From the NCBI GenBank assembly GCA_947626435.1, contig CANQSB010000002.1, positions 62,001-126,000 on the forward strand: a stretch of 64,000 nt of DNA, read 5' to 3'. This document shows, one piece after another, positions 51,259 to 60,421 of this stretch. Origin of the DNA: an uncultured Lachnospiraceae bacterium. Its GTDB lineage: Bacteria; Bacillota; Clostridia; Lachnospirales; Lachnospiraceae. The translations under genes and the position numbers were made by a program. The notes beneath the pieces are model-generated. The model ran no database searches. It was not told the origin of the DNA and saw only the letters and a list, made by a program, of their open reading frames with translations. How positions within the stretch are numbered: position 1 is the first letter of the stretch; every line of letters starts with the position of its first letter.

Positions 51259-52470
51259 ATGAAAAATATATATACGGTTGGTCAGATTAATTCCTATATC
51301 AAAAATATGTTTACGCAGGATTTTATGCTGCAGTCTGTTTTTGTAAAGGGAGAGGTGAGTAATTGCAAATATCACTCATCAGGTCATATTTATTTCACGC
51401 TGAAGGATGAAATGGGTATGATAGCGTGCGTTATGTTTGCAGGCAGCCGCAGGGGGCTTGGCTTTAAGCTGCAAGAAGGGCAGCAGGTGGTGGTTGGCGG
51501 CACAATTGATGTTTATGAGAGGGATGGTAAATACCAGCTCTATGCCAAGCAGATAACGCTTGACGGCGCAGGACTTTTATATGAAAGGTTCGAGGCGCTG
51601 AAGCATGAGCTTGAGGAGCAGGGCATGTTTTCTCCGCAGTACAAGCAGCCAATACCCAAGTATATACGAAGGCTTGGCGTAGTGACGGCACCGACAGGCG
51701 CGGCAGTGCAGGATATCATAAATATCGCACGGACGCGCAATCCCTATGTGCAGATTATACTCTATCCTGCGATAGTCCAAGGTGAATATGCCGTAAGCAG
51801 CATAGTGAAGGGCATACATGCGCTTGAACAGCTTGGCGTCGATGTGATGATAGTCGGCAGGGGCGGCGGTTCGATAGAAGAATTGTGGGCATTTAATGAG
51901 CGTGAGGTGGCACAGGCTGTTTTTGACTGCCATGTACCGATTATTTCAGCGGTAGGCCATGAGACAGACACCACTATTATAGATTTCGTGTCAGATTTGA
52001 GAGCGCCCACGCCGACAGCGGCGGCAGGGTTTGCCGTATATGAGTACGACGAGCTTGAGCAAAAGCTGCGGGGCTATCAGGATATGCTGAACCGCTCAAT
52101 CGCCAAGCAGATAGAGCGTCAGAATGCAAGACTGGAAAAAGCCCGCCTGCACGCGAAGTACCTAAACCCATTGAGCCGCATACGCGAAAAACGAAGCTAT
52201 TGCATGGATTTGGAGGAAAGACTTTCATCACTTATGAATGCAAGCCTTGAAGGCAGTAAACACAAAATGGCTCTTTACGCGGAACGCCTAAAGGGCTTGT
52301 CGCCGCTTGATAAGCTAAGCCAGGGTTATGCTTTTGTAGAGGGTGATGACGGCAGAGTGGTAAACAGCGTAAAAAATGTAAAAAAGGACGATAAGCTTTG
52401 CATTTATGTAAAGGACGGCGCGATAAGGACACAGGCGTTGGATGTTCGGGAGGGGAAAATATATGGGTAA
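51259..52470 (+). CDS. xseA: Exodeoxyribonuclease VII large subunit
   Basis: The 403-residue catalytic subunit of ExoVII degrades single-stranded DNA. An N-terminal OB fold (YTVGQINSYIKNMF, VFVKGEVSNCKYHSSGHIYF) precedes the catalytic region with GVVTAPTGAAVQDIINI, VDVMIVGRGGGSIEELWAF and SAVGHETDTTIID. A coiled coil follows. It starts ATG 51259 and overlaps xseB by 8 bp. Confidence 0.95.
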   Translation: MKNIYTVGQINSYIKNMFTQDFMLQSVFVKGEVSNCKYHSSGHIYFTLKDEMGMIACVMFAGSRRGLGFKLQEGQQVVVGGTIDVYERDGKYQLYAKQITLDGAGLLYERFEALKHELEEQGMFSPQYKQPIPKYIRRLGVVTAPTGAAVQDIINIARTRNPYVQIILYPAIVQGEYAVSSIVKGIHALEQLGVDVMIVGRGGGSIEELWAFNEREVAQAVFDCHVPIISAVGHETDTTIIDFVSDLRAPTPTAAAGFAVYEYDELEQKLRGYQDMLNRSIAKQIERQNARLEKARLHAKYLNPLSRIREKRSYCMDLEERLSSLMNASLEGSKHKMALYAERLKGLSPLDKLSQGYAFVEGDDGRVVNSVKNVKKDDKLCIYVKDGAIRTQALDVREGKIYG

Positions 52471-52738
52471 GGCAGATAAGGCAGGTATGGCGGATACGGC
52501 GGATATAAAAGCGGACATACCCTATAATATAGAAGAAATACCGTTGGAGCAAGTCTTTTCAATGCTGGAGGAGATATTGAAAACACTTGAAAGCGAGGAG
52601 CTTCCGCTGGAGCAGTCATTTAAAGAATATATGGAGGGCATGTCACTTATAAAGGTTTGCAATGACAAGATAGATAAGGTAGAGAAAGCGGTCCTCCAAT
52701 TAAATGAAAATGGTGATTTAGATGAGTTTTGTGAGTGA
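52463..52738 (+). CDS. xseB: Exodeoxyribonuclease VII small subunit
   Basis: The 91-residue small helical subunit contains IEEIPLEQVFSMLEEI, LESEELPLEQSFKEYMEGM and KIDKVEKAVLQL. ATG 52463 follows CGGGAGGGG; the ~20-residue N-terminal extension beyond the usual start is Ala/Asp-rich (MGKADKAGMADTADI). It overlaps xseA by 8 bp and ispA by 17 bp. Confidence 0.93.
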   Translation: MGKADKAGMADTADIKADIPYNIEEIPLEQVFSMLEEILKTLESEELPLEQSFKEYMEGMSLIKVCNDKIDKVEKAVLQLNENGDLDEFCE

Positions 52739-53627
52739 ACTTGACGAAAAAACAGCGGCGATAGAAAGGCTGCTTACCACATATTTACCCAAAGAACAGG
52801 GCTGGGCAAAGACGGTTATGGAGGCTATGAATTACAGCGTCATGGCAGGCGGCAAGCGTCTTCGCCCCATGCTTATGAGCGAAACTTACAAAATGTTCGG
52901 CGGCAGCCAAAGGGAAATAGAGCCGTTTATGGCAGCTATCGAGATGATACACACATATTCACTTGTGCATGATGACCTGCCCGCTATGGACAACGACGAG
53001 TACCGCCGCGGAAGAAAGACGACGCATATCGTATACGGTGAGGCAATGGCGATACTTGCAGGTGATGGACTTTTGAACTATGCGTTTGAAACGGCGCTGA
53101 AGGCATTTGAATTTGACGGCGCGGACCTCAAAAGATGCTCAAGGGCATTGGCAATATTGGCTCAAAAGGCAGGAATATATGGAATGATAGGCGGTCAGAC
53201 AGCAGACATAGAGGCGGAAAATCTGGGTGCGGACGTGACAGAAGAACATCTGTTATTTATACACGAGCACAAGACGGCGGCGCTTATTCAGGCGGCTATG
53301 ATGATTGGAGCTGTAATGGGCGGAGCCGATGATGCGCAGATTGACATTGTGGAGCGTGCGGCGTATGATATAGGCATAGCCTTTCAGATACAGGACGACA
53401 TACTTGATGTCACAAGCACACTGGAGACTTTGGGAAAGCCCATCGGAAGTGATGAAAAAAACAATAAAACAACATATGTTACTCTAAAAGGAATAGAGGC
53501 GGCAAGCGCGCAGCAAAAGGAAATGTCGTCCCATGCCATAGAGCTCATCGAGGGACTGGGCAGCGGCGGCATAAGGAATGATTTTCTTTCGGAGCTTATT
53601 CGCAGCCTTATTACGCGGATAAAATAG
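52722..53627 (+). CDS. ispA: Polyprenyl (farnesyl) diphosphate synthase
   Basis: The 301-residue trans-prenyltransferase builds C15 or C20 chains for undecaprenyl and quinone precursors. Motifs are GGKRLRPMLM, the first aspartate-rich motif LVHDDLPAMDND with RRGRKTTH, GGQTADIEAE, KTAALIQAAMMIGA and the second DDILD motif in QIQDDILDVT. ATG 52722 overlaps the xseB tail. Family order fits a farnesyl synthase. Confidence 0.95.
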   Translation: MSFVSELDEKTAAIERLLTTYLPKEQGWAKTVMEAMNYSVMAGGKRLRPMLMSETYKMFGGSQREIEPFMAAIEMIHTYSLVHDDLPAMDNDEYRRGRKTTHIVYGEAMAILAGDGLLNYAFETALKAFEFDGADLKRCSRALAILAQKAGIYGMIGGQTADIEAENLGADVTEEHLLFIHEHKTAALIQAAMMIGAVMGGADDAQIDIVERAAYDIGIAFQIQDDILDVTSTLETLGKPIGSDEKNNKTTYVTLKGIEAASAQQKEMSSHAIELIEGLGSGGIRNDFLSELIRSLITRIK

Positions 53628-53704
53628 ATAAGGACGAAAACGGCAATAGATAAAGAATAATATCGGGGGAGTATATTCGGTAAACATATTTGAGGGGTAT
53701 ATTT

Positions 53705-55561
53705 ATGATATTAGAAACGATTGAACGCGAAAATGACATAAAAAAAGTCGCACCCGAAGACTGGAATTTGCTGGCACAGGAGATAAGAGAATTTTTAATC
53801 CAGAAAATAAGCGTCACAGGCGGTCATTTAGGCTCAAATCTCGGCGCGGTAGAGCTTACAATGGCGCTTCATTTAAGCCTTACTTTTCCTAGGGACAAGA
53901 TTGTATGGGACGTGGGTCATCAGTCCTACACACACAAAATCCTCACGGGCAGAAAAGCGGGCTTTGAAAATCTGCGCAAGTACGGCGGTATGAGCGGATT
54001 TCCCAAGCGCAAGGAAAGCGACTGTGACTGCTTTGACACAGGGCACAGCTCCACATCAATATCGGCAGGGCTGGGACTTGTCAAGGCGAGAGATTTGCGC
54101 GGAGAGGACAGCACGATTATCTCGGTCATAGGCGACGGCTCGCTCACAGGCGGAATGGCATACGAGGCGTTAAATAATGCCGCGCAGATGAAAGGCAATT
54201 TTATCATAGTCCTGAATGACAACAATATGTCAATATCAGAAAACGTGGGCGGCGTTTCAAAGTACCTCAATAATATCAGGACAGCCGACAAGTATCTCGA
54301 CATCAAGGAGGGCATATACAATTCGCTGATGGATACCAGGATAGGCGTGCCTATTGTCAAGAGCATACAGCGTGCCAAAAGCTCGGTCAAGCAGCTTGTC
54401 ATACCCGGAATGTTCTTTGAGGATATGGGCATTACCTACCTAGGACCGGTAGACGGGCACAATATAAACGCCATGATAAAGGTGTTGAAGGAGGCAAAGC
54501 GCTGTAAGACGGCGGTTATCGTACATGTGATTACGCAAAAGGGAAAGGGATTTCTCCCCGCAGAGAAGCACCCCGCGAGATTTCATGGAGCAGAGCCGTT
54601 TGACGTAAATACGGGTTTGCCGCTAAAACAGAAGACAAAATCAAACTACACTGATGTATTTTCCACTGTAATGTGCAAGCTGGGTGAGCGATACGACAAT
54701 GTGGTAGCGATAACGGCGGCAATGCCCGACGGCACAGGTCTCAAACGCTTTAGGAATATGTACCCCGAAAGGTTTTTTGATGTGGGCATAGCGGAGGAGC
54801 ATGCCGTTACCTTTGCGGCGGGGCTTGCGGCGGGAGGCATGAAACCCGTAGTGGCAGTGTATTCGTCATTCCTGCAGAGGGCATACGACCAGATTTTGCA
54901 CGACGTATGCATACAAAATCTGCCCGTTGTGTTTGCGATAGACAGAGCGGGACTTGTCGGCAGCGACGGCGAGACGCATCAGGGGATTTTTGACCTGTCA
55001 TATTTATCATCAATTCCAAACATGCACATAATGGCGCCCAAAAACAAATGGGAGCTTTCAGATATGCTCAAATTTGCGGTAGCTTTCAACGGACCTATCG
55101 CCTTAAGGTATCCCAGAGGCGAGGCATATGACGGCTTGCGCGAGTACCGCGACATAATACATCTTGGCAAGGCGGAGTGGATATACAGAGAAAAAGACAT
55201 TGCGCTTGTCGCGGTAGGCAGCATGGTTAAGACCGCGCTTACAGTAAGGGAAAGCCTGCTGAAAAAAGGTCACTCGTGCAGCATAATAAACGCCAGATTT
55301 GTAAAGCCGATAGATACAGAGATTTTGGACGATGCGGTAAGGACGCACAGATATATAGTGACGCTCGAGGAAAATGTCGCAAGCGGCGGTTTCGGCGAAA
55401 AAGTCAGGGATTACTTGGACGGCATACAGGCGGATGTCAGGCTGCTCAACATCAACATTCCCGATGAATATGTGGAGCATGGCAATGTCGATATACTTCG
55501 CAGGGAAGTCGGCATAGACGCGGAGACGATAGAGCGGAGGATTAGCGAGTTATTGGGATAA
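53705..55561 (+). CDS. dxs: 1-Deoxy-D-xylulose-5-phosphate synthase
   Basis: The 618-residue thiamine-dependent enzyme starts the MEP isoprenoid pathway from pyruvate and glyceraldehyde 3-phosphate. It has GGHLGSNLGAVELTMALH, VWDVGHQSYTHKILTGR, TPP-binding GDGSLTGGMAYEALNNA, DVGIAEEHAVTFAAGLA and DRAGLVGSDGETHQG. ATG 53705 follows TGAGGGG; an earlier in-frame ATG at 53690 is on the ribosome site. It lies 77 bp after ispA. Confidence 0.96.
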   Translation: MILETIERENDIKKVAPEDWNLLAQEIREFLIQKISVTGGHLGSNLGAVELTMALHLSLTFPRDKIVWDVGHQSYTHKILTGRKAGFENLRKYGGMSGFPKRKESDCDCFDTGHSSTSISAGLGLVKARDLRGEDSTIISVIGDGSLTGGMAYEALNNAAQMKGNFIIVLNDNNMSISENVGGVSKYLNNIRTADKYLDIKEGIYNSLMDTRIGVPIVKSIQRAKSSVKQLVIPGMFFEDMGITYLGPVDGHNINAMIKVLKEAKRCKTAVIVHVITQKGKGFLPAEKHPARFHGAEPFDVNTGLPLKQKTKSNYTDVFSTVMCKLGERYDNVVAITAAMPDGTGLKRFRNMYPERFFDVGIAEEHAVTFAAGLAAGGMKPVVAVYSSFLQRAYDQILHDVCIQNLPVVFAIDRAGLVGSDGETHQGIFDLSYLSSIPNMHIMAPKNKWELSDMLKFAVAFNGPIALRYPRGEAYDGLREYRDIIHLGKAEWIYREKDIALVAVGSMVKTALTVRESLLKKGHSCSIINARFVKPIDTEILDDAVRTHRYIVTLEENVASGGFGEKVRDYLDGIQADVRLLNINIPDEYVEHGNVDILRREVGIDAETIERRISELLG

Positions 55562-55587
55562 TCAGGATAATCGGGGAGTGATACATT

Positions 55588-56427
55588 TTGAAAGAACGCT
55601 TGGATGTTTTGCTCGTAAAGCAAGGCTTAGCCGAGTCGCGTGAGAAGGCAAAGGCAGTCATAATGTCAGGCAGCGTCTACGTAAACGGGCAAAAGGAGGA
55701 CAAAGCGGGCTCGACATTTGACGAGGAAAAATCAAGCATTGAGGTCAGAGGCAGCGTACTCAAATACGTAAGCCGCGGCGGTCTGAAGCTTGAAAAGGCG
55801 ATAAGCAGCTTTGCGGTGGAGCTTGACGGCAAAATCTGTATGGACGTAGGGGCGTCAACGGGCGGCTTTACGGACTGCATGCTTCAAAACGGCGCGAAAA
55901 AGGTGTATTCGATAGACGTAGGCAGCTACGGTCAGCTTGCATGGAAATTGAGAAACGACGAGCGTGTTGTCTGCATGGAAAAGACGAATTTCCGTTATAT
56001 AGAGCGGGAGGACATAGACGATACGATAGATTTTGCGTCAGTGGATGTATCATTTATATCTCTTGACAAAATACTTCCCGCGGCATACAAGCTGTTGGGA
56101 GACGGCGCACACATGGTATGCCTGATAAAGCCCCAGTTTGAGGCGGGGCGCGACAAGGTAGGCAAAAACGGCGTAGTCAGAGAGCCGTCAGTACATATGG
56201 AAGTGATAGAGCGCGTATTTGAATTTACGCTTGCAGACGGCTATGAGATATTGGGGCTTGACTATTCGCCGATAAAAGGACCGAAAGGCAACATAGAATA
56301 TCTCATGCACATACGCAAATCGGTTTCTTCCTCGGTTTCTTCCAATGAAGACAATGCATCACAGCGCACAGAGCTGATTAAAGCGACAGTAGCCGCCGCG
56401 CACGACACACTGTCAGCAGGTATGTAA
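55588..56427 (+). CDS. tlyA: TlyA-family rRNA methyltransferase / S4-domain protein
   Basis: The 279-residue protein has an N-terminal S4 RNA-binding domain (ERLDVLLVKQGLAESREKAK) and a FtsJ-like methyltransferase with SAM motif CMDVGASTGGFTDCML, SIDVGSYGQLAWKL, FASVDVSFISLDKILP and LIKPQFEAGRDKVGKNGVV. TlyA enzymes methylate 16S and 23S rRNA ribose. The start is TTG 55588 after GGGGAGTGATACATT. Confidence 0.93.
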   Translation: MKERLDVLLVKQGLAESREKAKAVIMSGSVYVNGQKEDKAGSTFDEEKSSIEVRGSVLKYVSRGGLKLEKAISSFAVELDGKICMDVGASTGGFTDCMLQNGAKKVYSIDVGSYGQLAWKLRNDERVVCMEKTNFRYIEREDIDDTIDFASVDVSFISLDKILPAAYKLLGDGAHMVCLIKPQFEAGRDKVGKNGVVREPSVHMEVIERVFEFTLADGYEILGLDYSPIKGPKGNIEYLMHIRKSVSSSVSSNEDNASQRTELIKATVAAAHDTLSAGM

Positions 56428-56484
56428 GTTAGACTTAGGCGTTTTGCAATTCCCCAATGATTAAAGGGCGGAAAAGGAGCATAA

Positions 56485-57303
56485 ATGAGAACTTTTTTTA
56501 TCTACGCAAATCAGTACAAAGACAGGGACGGTAAAATCAAGGATAAAATCCGCTCATATCTGCTTGAAAAGGGCTGTACCTGCAGCGATAATGTTGATTA
56601 CACAGTGGACGCGGTGATAGTCATGGGCGGCGACGGCACAATGCTTGCTGCGGCGCATGAGTATGTGGGCAGGCATATACCTTTTATCGGGGTGAACCTC
56701 GGCACGCTGGGGTATCTTACGGAAATAGACATAGATGATATAGAGGGCGCGCTTGACGCGCTGATAGACGACCAGTATGATATAGAGATAAGGATGATGC
56801 TGAGCGGTATTCCGGTCATCGGCGGCGAGAGCATGAAACCGCAGACTGCGCTGAATGACATCGTAATCAGCAGAAAAGGCTCGCTGCACGTCATCAATTT
56901 TAATATTTATGTAAACGGACTTCTTTTAAGCACATACAGCGCGGATGGCATGATTATTTCCACCCCGACGGGCTCTACCGCGTACAATCTTTCTGTCGGC
57001 GGACCTATAGTGGAGCCGCGCGCGCGCATGATAATCATGACACCTATATGCTCACATTCCATGGTAAACAACCGCACCATCGTGCTTGCGGACGACGATG
57101 TCATAGACATTGAGATAGGCGAATACAAGGCAGGCGAGTGCCAGGAGGTGGAGGCGAGCTTTGACGGGCGCGACCCGGTCAGTCTCAATGAGGGGGACAA
57201 AATAAGGATAATCCGTTCGGATAAGGTTGCCAAGATAATCAAGCTCAAGAGAGGGAGCTTTCTCGACACCCTGCAGAAAAAAATGAGCGTCTATAAAGGA
57301 TAA
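56485..57303 (+). CDS. nadK: NAD kinase
   Basis: The 272-residue kinase makes NADP from NAD. Signature motifs are VIVMGGDGTMLAAAHEY, FIGVNLGTLGYLTEID, NDIVISRKGSLH and STPTGSTAYNLSVGGPIV. GGCGGAAAAGGAGCATAA before the ATG is the ribosome site. It lies in the conserved tlyA-nadK-argR-recN order. Confidence 0.95.
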   Translation: MRTFFIYANQYKDRDGKIKDKIRSYLLEKGCTCSDNVDYTVDAVIVMGGDGTMLAAAHEYVGRHIPFIGVNLGTLGYLTEIDIDDIEGALDALIDDQYDIEIRMMLSGIPVIGGESMKPQTALNDIVISRKGSLHVINFNIYVNGLLLSTYSADGMIISTPTGSTAYNLSVGGPIVEPRARMIIMTPICSHSMVNNRTIVLADDDVIDIEIGEYKAGECQEVEASFDGRDPVSLNEGDKIRIIRSDKVAKIIKLKRGSFLDTLQKKMSVYKG

Positions 57304-57314
57304 GGTGGATGCCG

Positions 57315-57767
57315 ATGAAAAAGCAAAGACAAAAGGCGGTAGTGGAGCTTATAGAGAAGTATGATATCGAGACCCAGGAGGAGCTTGCGGCGTATCTTAG
57401 AAAAGCGGGGTTTAATGTGACGCAGGCGACTGTTTCAAGGGATATAAGGGAGTTGAAGCTTACCAAGATATCTACAGCAAATGGCAGGCAGAAATATATT
57501 GTTATAAAGAATGACGATACTCATCTTGGAGATAAATATATACGCGTTTTGCGCGATGGTTTTGTGTCTATGAATAAGGCGCAGAATATACTTGTTATAA
57601 AGACTGTGCAGGGGATGGCAATGGCTGTTGCTGCGGCGGTTGACGCGATGAAGTTTCCGGAGATAGTTGGGTGTATTGCGGGGGATGATACGATTATGGC
57701 GGCGATAAGGTCTGCTGATGAGGTGGATGTGGTTATGGGGCGGATTGATGGGATATTGAATAGGTAG
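57315..57767 (+). CDS. argR: Arginine repressor
   Basis: The 150-residue repressor controls arginine genes; it has the winged helix (AVVELIEKYDIETQEELAAYL, TQATVSRDIRELKLTKI) and the C-terminal arginine-binding, hexamerising domain (NILVIKTVQGMAMAVAAAVD, IVGCIAGDDTIM). ATG 57315 is preferred to ATG 57309 because ATAAGGTGG spaces better. Its 3' end is very G/T-rich (for example GTGGATGTGGTTATGGGG). Confidence 0.93.
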   Translation: MKKQRQKAVVELIEKYDIETQEELAAYLRKAGFNVTQATVSRDIRELKLTKISTANGRQKYIVIKNDDTHLGDKYIRVLRDGFVSMNKAQNILVIKTVQGMAMAVAAAVDAMKFPEIVGCIAGDDTIMAAIRSADEVDVVMGRIDGILNR

Positions 57768-57845
57768 TTGGGGGAAAGGTTTTCTCAACTTGTTGAATGG
57801 ACTTTTGTAAATGCTTGTAAAGACAAATAATTAAGAGGAGGAAAG

Positions 57846-59531
57846 ATGTTAGTTAGCTTACATGTAAAGAACTTGGCTTTGATAGAGGAAACTGAGGTAA
57901 ATTTTGGAGAGGGGCTCAATATATTGAGCGGTGAGACGGGTGCGGGTAAATCAATTATTATAGGTTCGATTAATCTGGCGCTTGGAGCGCGCGCGGACAA
58001 GGATATGATTAGGAACGGAGCGGAGTATGCGCTTGTGGAGCTTGTTTTTCAATTAGAAAACGCGGCGATGGCGGATGCGGTAAGAGCGCTTGAAATTCCT
58101 GTAGAGGAGGACGATATAGTAATCATACAGCGCAAAATTCAGCCAAACCGCAGCATATTCAAGATATGCGGCGAGACAGCCACGACTAAGCAGATAAAGG
58201 CGCTTTCGGAGCTGCTCATAGATATACATGGACAGCATGAGCATCAATCGCTTCTATATAAAAAGAACCATATGGAAATACTTGACTCTTTTTCGGGAGA
58301 GGAGCTTTCTGCGCTAAAGGGGGAAATAAAGGAGAAATACTCACTTTATACAAAGCTGAAAAAAGAGCTTGATGAGCTTGGGACGGACAGTGCAGCTTTG
58401 GCAAAGGAGCTGTCGCTTGCGGAGTTTGAATACAAGGAGATAGAGGAGGCGGGACTGAGCGAGGGTGAGGACGACGAGCTTGAAACGCTCTACCGAAAAA
58501 TGTCAAACAGCAGAAGCATAGTGGAGGCGGCAGGGAAAGCGTACTGCCTTACGGGAGGCGCGGAGCAGTCGGCGGCGGATGCGGTAGGACATTCTGTGAG
58601 GGAGCTTAGGAGCATAGAGGAGTATGATGAAAAGGCAAGGGACCTTGCCGATGAGCTTGAAAATATCGACGCGCTTTTAAGCGATTTCAACAGAGAGCTT
58701 GCGGAATATATGTCAGACATGGAATTTGACGGCGAGGAATTTGCAAAGACGGAGGAGCGTCTTAACCAGATAAACCACCTAAAGCTTAAATACGGCGGCA
58801 GTATAGCAAAGACGCTTGAATACCGGAGTGAGCTTGCCGAAAAGATAGAACGCCTGCAGAATGCGGATGAATATAAGGCGCGGTTGAACGAACGCATATC
58901 TAAGGCTTATAAGGAGCTTGAAGCCATGTGCCAAAAGGCGTCGCAGATACGCCAAAAGGAGGCAAAAAAGCTTTCAGCGGATATGATAACGGCTCTGAAT
59001 GACTTGAATTTTCTCGATGTCAAATTTGAGATACAGGTGCGCGGCAAAGGGGAGATTTCCTCAAACGGCTACGACGATGTGGAATTTATGATATCCACAA
59101 ACATAGGCGAGCCGATGAAAAGTCTCGGGAGCGTCGCAAGCGGCGGCGAGCTGTCGCGAATAATGCTTGCGATAAAGACGGTGCTTGCCTCGCGCGACAA
59201 AATACCTACCATGATATTTGACGAGATTGACACAGGTATCAGTGGGAAGACTGCATGGAAGGTATCGGAAAAGCTTGGAGCGCTGGCGGAAAGCCATCAG
59301 ATTATATGCATAACCCATCTTCCGCAGATAGCGGCGATGGCGGATTGCAGTTTCAAGATAGCAAAGAGCGCGGCAGACAACAGGACTACGACAGACATAA
59401 CAAGGCTTGATGAGGCGCAGACCATAGACGAGCTTGCCAGAATGCTCGGAGGCGAGGATATAACCGACACAGTGCGGGAAAACGCGAAGGAACTTATAGC
59501 TACGGCTAACAATAAAAAGAAAAACAGATAA
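57846..59531 (+). CDS. recN: DNA repair protein RecN
   Basis: The 561-residue SMC-like ATPase senses and organises double-strand breaks. Walker A GETGAGKSIIIGSI lies near the N terminus, the central third is coiled coil, and the C terminus has SVASGGELSRIMLAIKTVLA and MIFDEIDTGISG followed by ICITHLPQIAAMAD. GAGGAGGAAAG precedes the ATG. Unlike most spore-formers, no spoIVB-spo0A pair follows it. Confidence 0.95.
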   Translation: MLVSLHVKNLALIEETEVNFGEGLNILSGETGAGKSIIIGSINLALGARADKDMIRNGAEYALVELVFQLENAAMADAVRALEIPVEEDDIVIIQRKIQPNRSIFKICGETATTKQIKALSELLIDIHGQHEHQSLLYKKNHMEILDSFSGEELSALKGEIKEKYSLYTKLKKELDELGTDSAALAKELSLAEFEYKEIEEAGLSEGEDDELETLYRKMSNSRSIVEAAGKAYCLTGGAEQSAADAVGHSVRELRSIEEYDEKARDLADELENIDALLSDFNRELAEYMSDMEFDGEEFAKTEERLNQINHLKLKYGGSIAKTLEYRSELAEKIERLQNADEYKARLNERISKAYKELEAMCQKASQIRQKEAKKLSADMITALNDLNFLDVKFEIQVRGKGEISSNGYDDVEFMISTNIGEPMKSLGSVASGGELSRIMLAIKTVLASRDKIPTMIFDEIDTGISGKTAWKVSEKLGALAESHQIICITHLPQIAAMADCSFKIAKSAADNRTTTDITRLDEAQTIDELARMLGGEDITDTVRENAKELIATANNKKKNR

Positions 59532-59546
59532 TGGAGGTTTAGGAAA

Positions 59547-60338
59547 ATGGAACTAAAAGACTTTATGGATTTAAGCAAGCTTCAGGAAATTCAGGACAAT
59601 TTTTCAAACGCCACAGGGCTTGCGGCAATCGCCGTAGGCAAAGATGGCAAGTACCTCACTGAAGGCAGCAATTTTACGGACTTTTGCATGAAGTACACGA
59701 GAGGTTCTGTCGAAGGCAACAAGCGCTGCGTCAAGTGTGACAACGAGTGTACGGGCACATATTTCTGCCATGCGGGACTGATGGATTTCTCGGTTGACAT
59801 AATGGTAAACGGAGAAAAGCTCGGTTCTATCATAGGCGGACAGGTGCTGCCAAAAGAGCCCGACGAGGAGGAATTTAGAAATACTGCGGCGGAGCTCGGC
59901 ATAGACCCCGACAAATATATAGAGGCGCTGCGTAAAGTGCCGGTAAGCACAGAAAAACGCATACGCGCCGCGTCAAATCTTTTAGGCATAATGGTCAATC
60001 AGCTTGTCAACCTCGAATACTTTAAGTTTACCAACGCGGGAAGACTGGAGTCAGTCAGGAACGACATAACGAAGTCAGGCGAACTCATAAACCGCATAAA
60101 CGAGAACACAGGCCAGCTCAAGGGCATCGCCAAAAAGCAGACGATACTCTCGCTGAACGCTACAATAGAGGCGGCAAGAAGCGGCGAGGCGGGCGTAGGC
60201 TTTGCAGTCGTAGCCAAGAGCATGCAGGACCTCTCAGGTCAGTCGGCAGGCATCTACAATGACATCGAAAAATCCGTATCGGAAATAACAAGCCTCATTG
60301 GCTCAATGATACAGCTGTTCAATGATGAGAAGAAATAA
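59547..60338 (+). CDS. PocR-domain mini chemoreceptor-like protein
   Basis: The 263-residue soluble protein has an N-terminal PocR-type sensory domain (residues ~5-150) with a cysteine-rich patch, CVKCDNECTGTYFCHAGLMD, and then a short methyl-accepting signalling tip: TILSLNATIEAARSGEAGVG and FAVVAKSMQDLSGQ. No membrane helix is present and the MCP hairpin is shorter than normal. PocR domains sense small hydrocarbons or carboxylates. GGAGGTTTAGG precedes the ATG. A terminator follows. It may act on a cytoplasmic signalling array or be an independent sensor. Confidence 0.82.
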   Translation: MELKDFMDLSKLQEIQDNFSNATGLAAIAVGKDGKYLTEGSNFTDFCMKYTRGSVEGNKRCVKCDNECTGTYFCHAGLMDFSVDIMVNGEKLGSIIGGQVLPKEPDEEEFRNTAAELGIDPDKYIEALRKVPVSTEKRIRAASNLLGIMVNQLVNLEYFKFTNAGRLESVRNDITKSGELINRINENTGQLKGIAKKQTILSLNATIEAARSGEAGVGFAVVAKSMQDLSGQSAGIYNDIEKSVSEITSLIGSMIQLFNDEKK

Positions 60339-60363
60339 CGAGAAGAAATAATCAGGTGAAAAT

Positions 60364-60404
60364 CAAAAAAGGGCTGAAAGTCAATTGGCTTCCAGTCCCT
60401 TTTG
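60364..60404 (+). terminator. Terminator after the PocR gene
   Basis: CAAAAAAGGGCTG pairs with CAGTCCCTTTTG (G-T and mismatch in the middle) across a ~15-base loop. It can serve both convergent genes. Confidence 0.75.
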
Positions 60405-60421
60405 TTTTGCGGTCATTGTCT

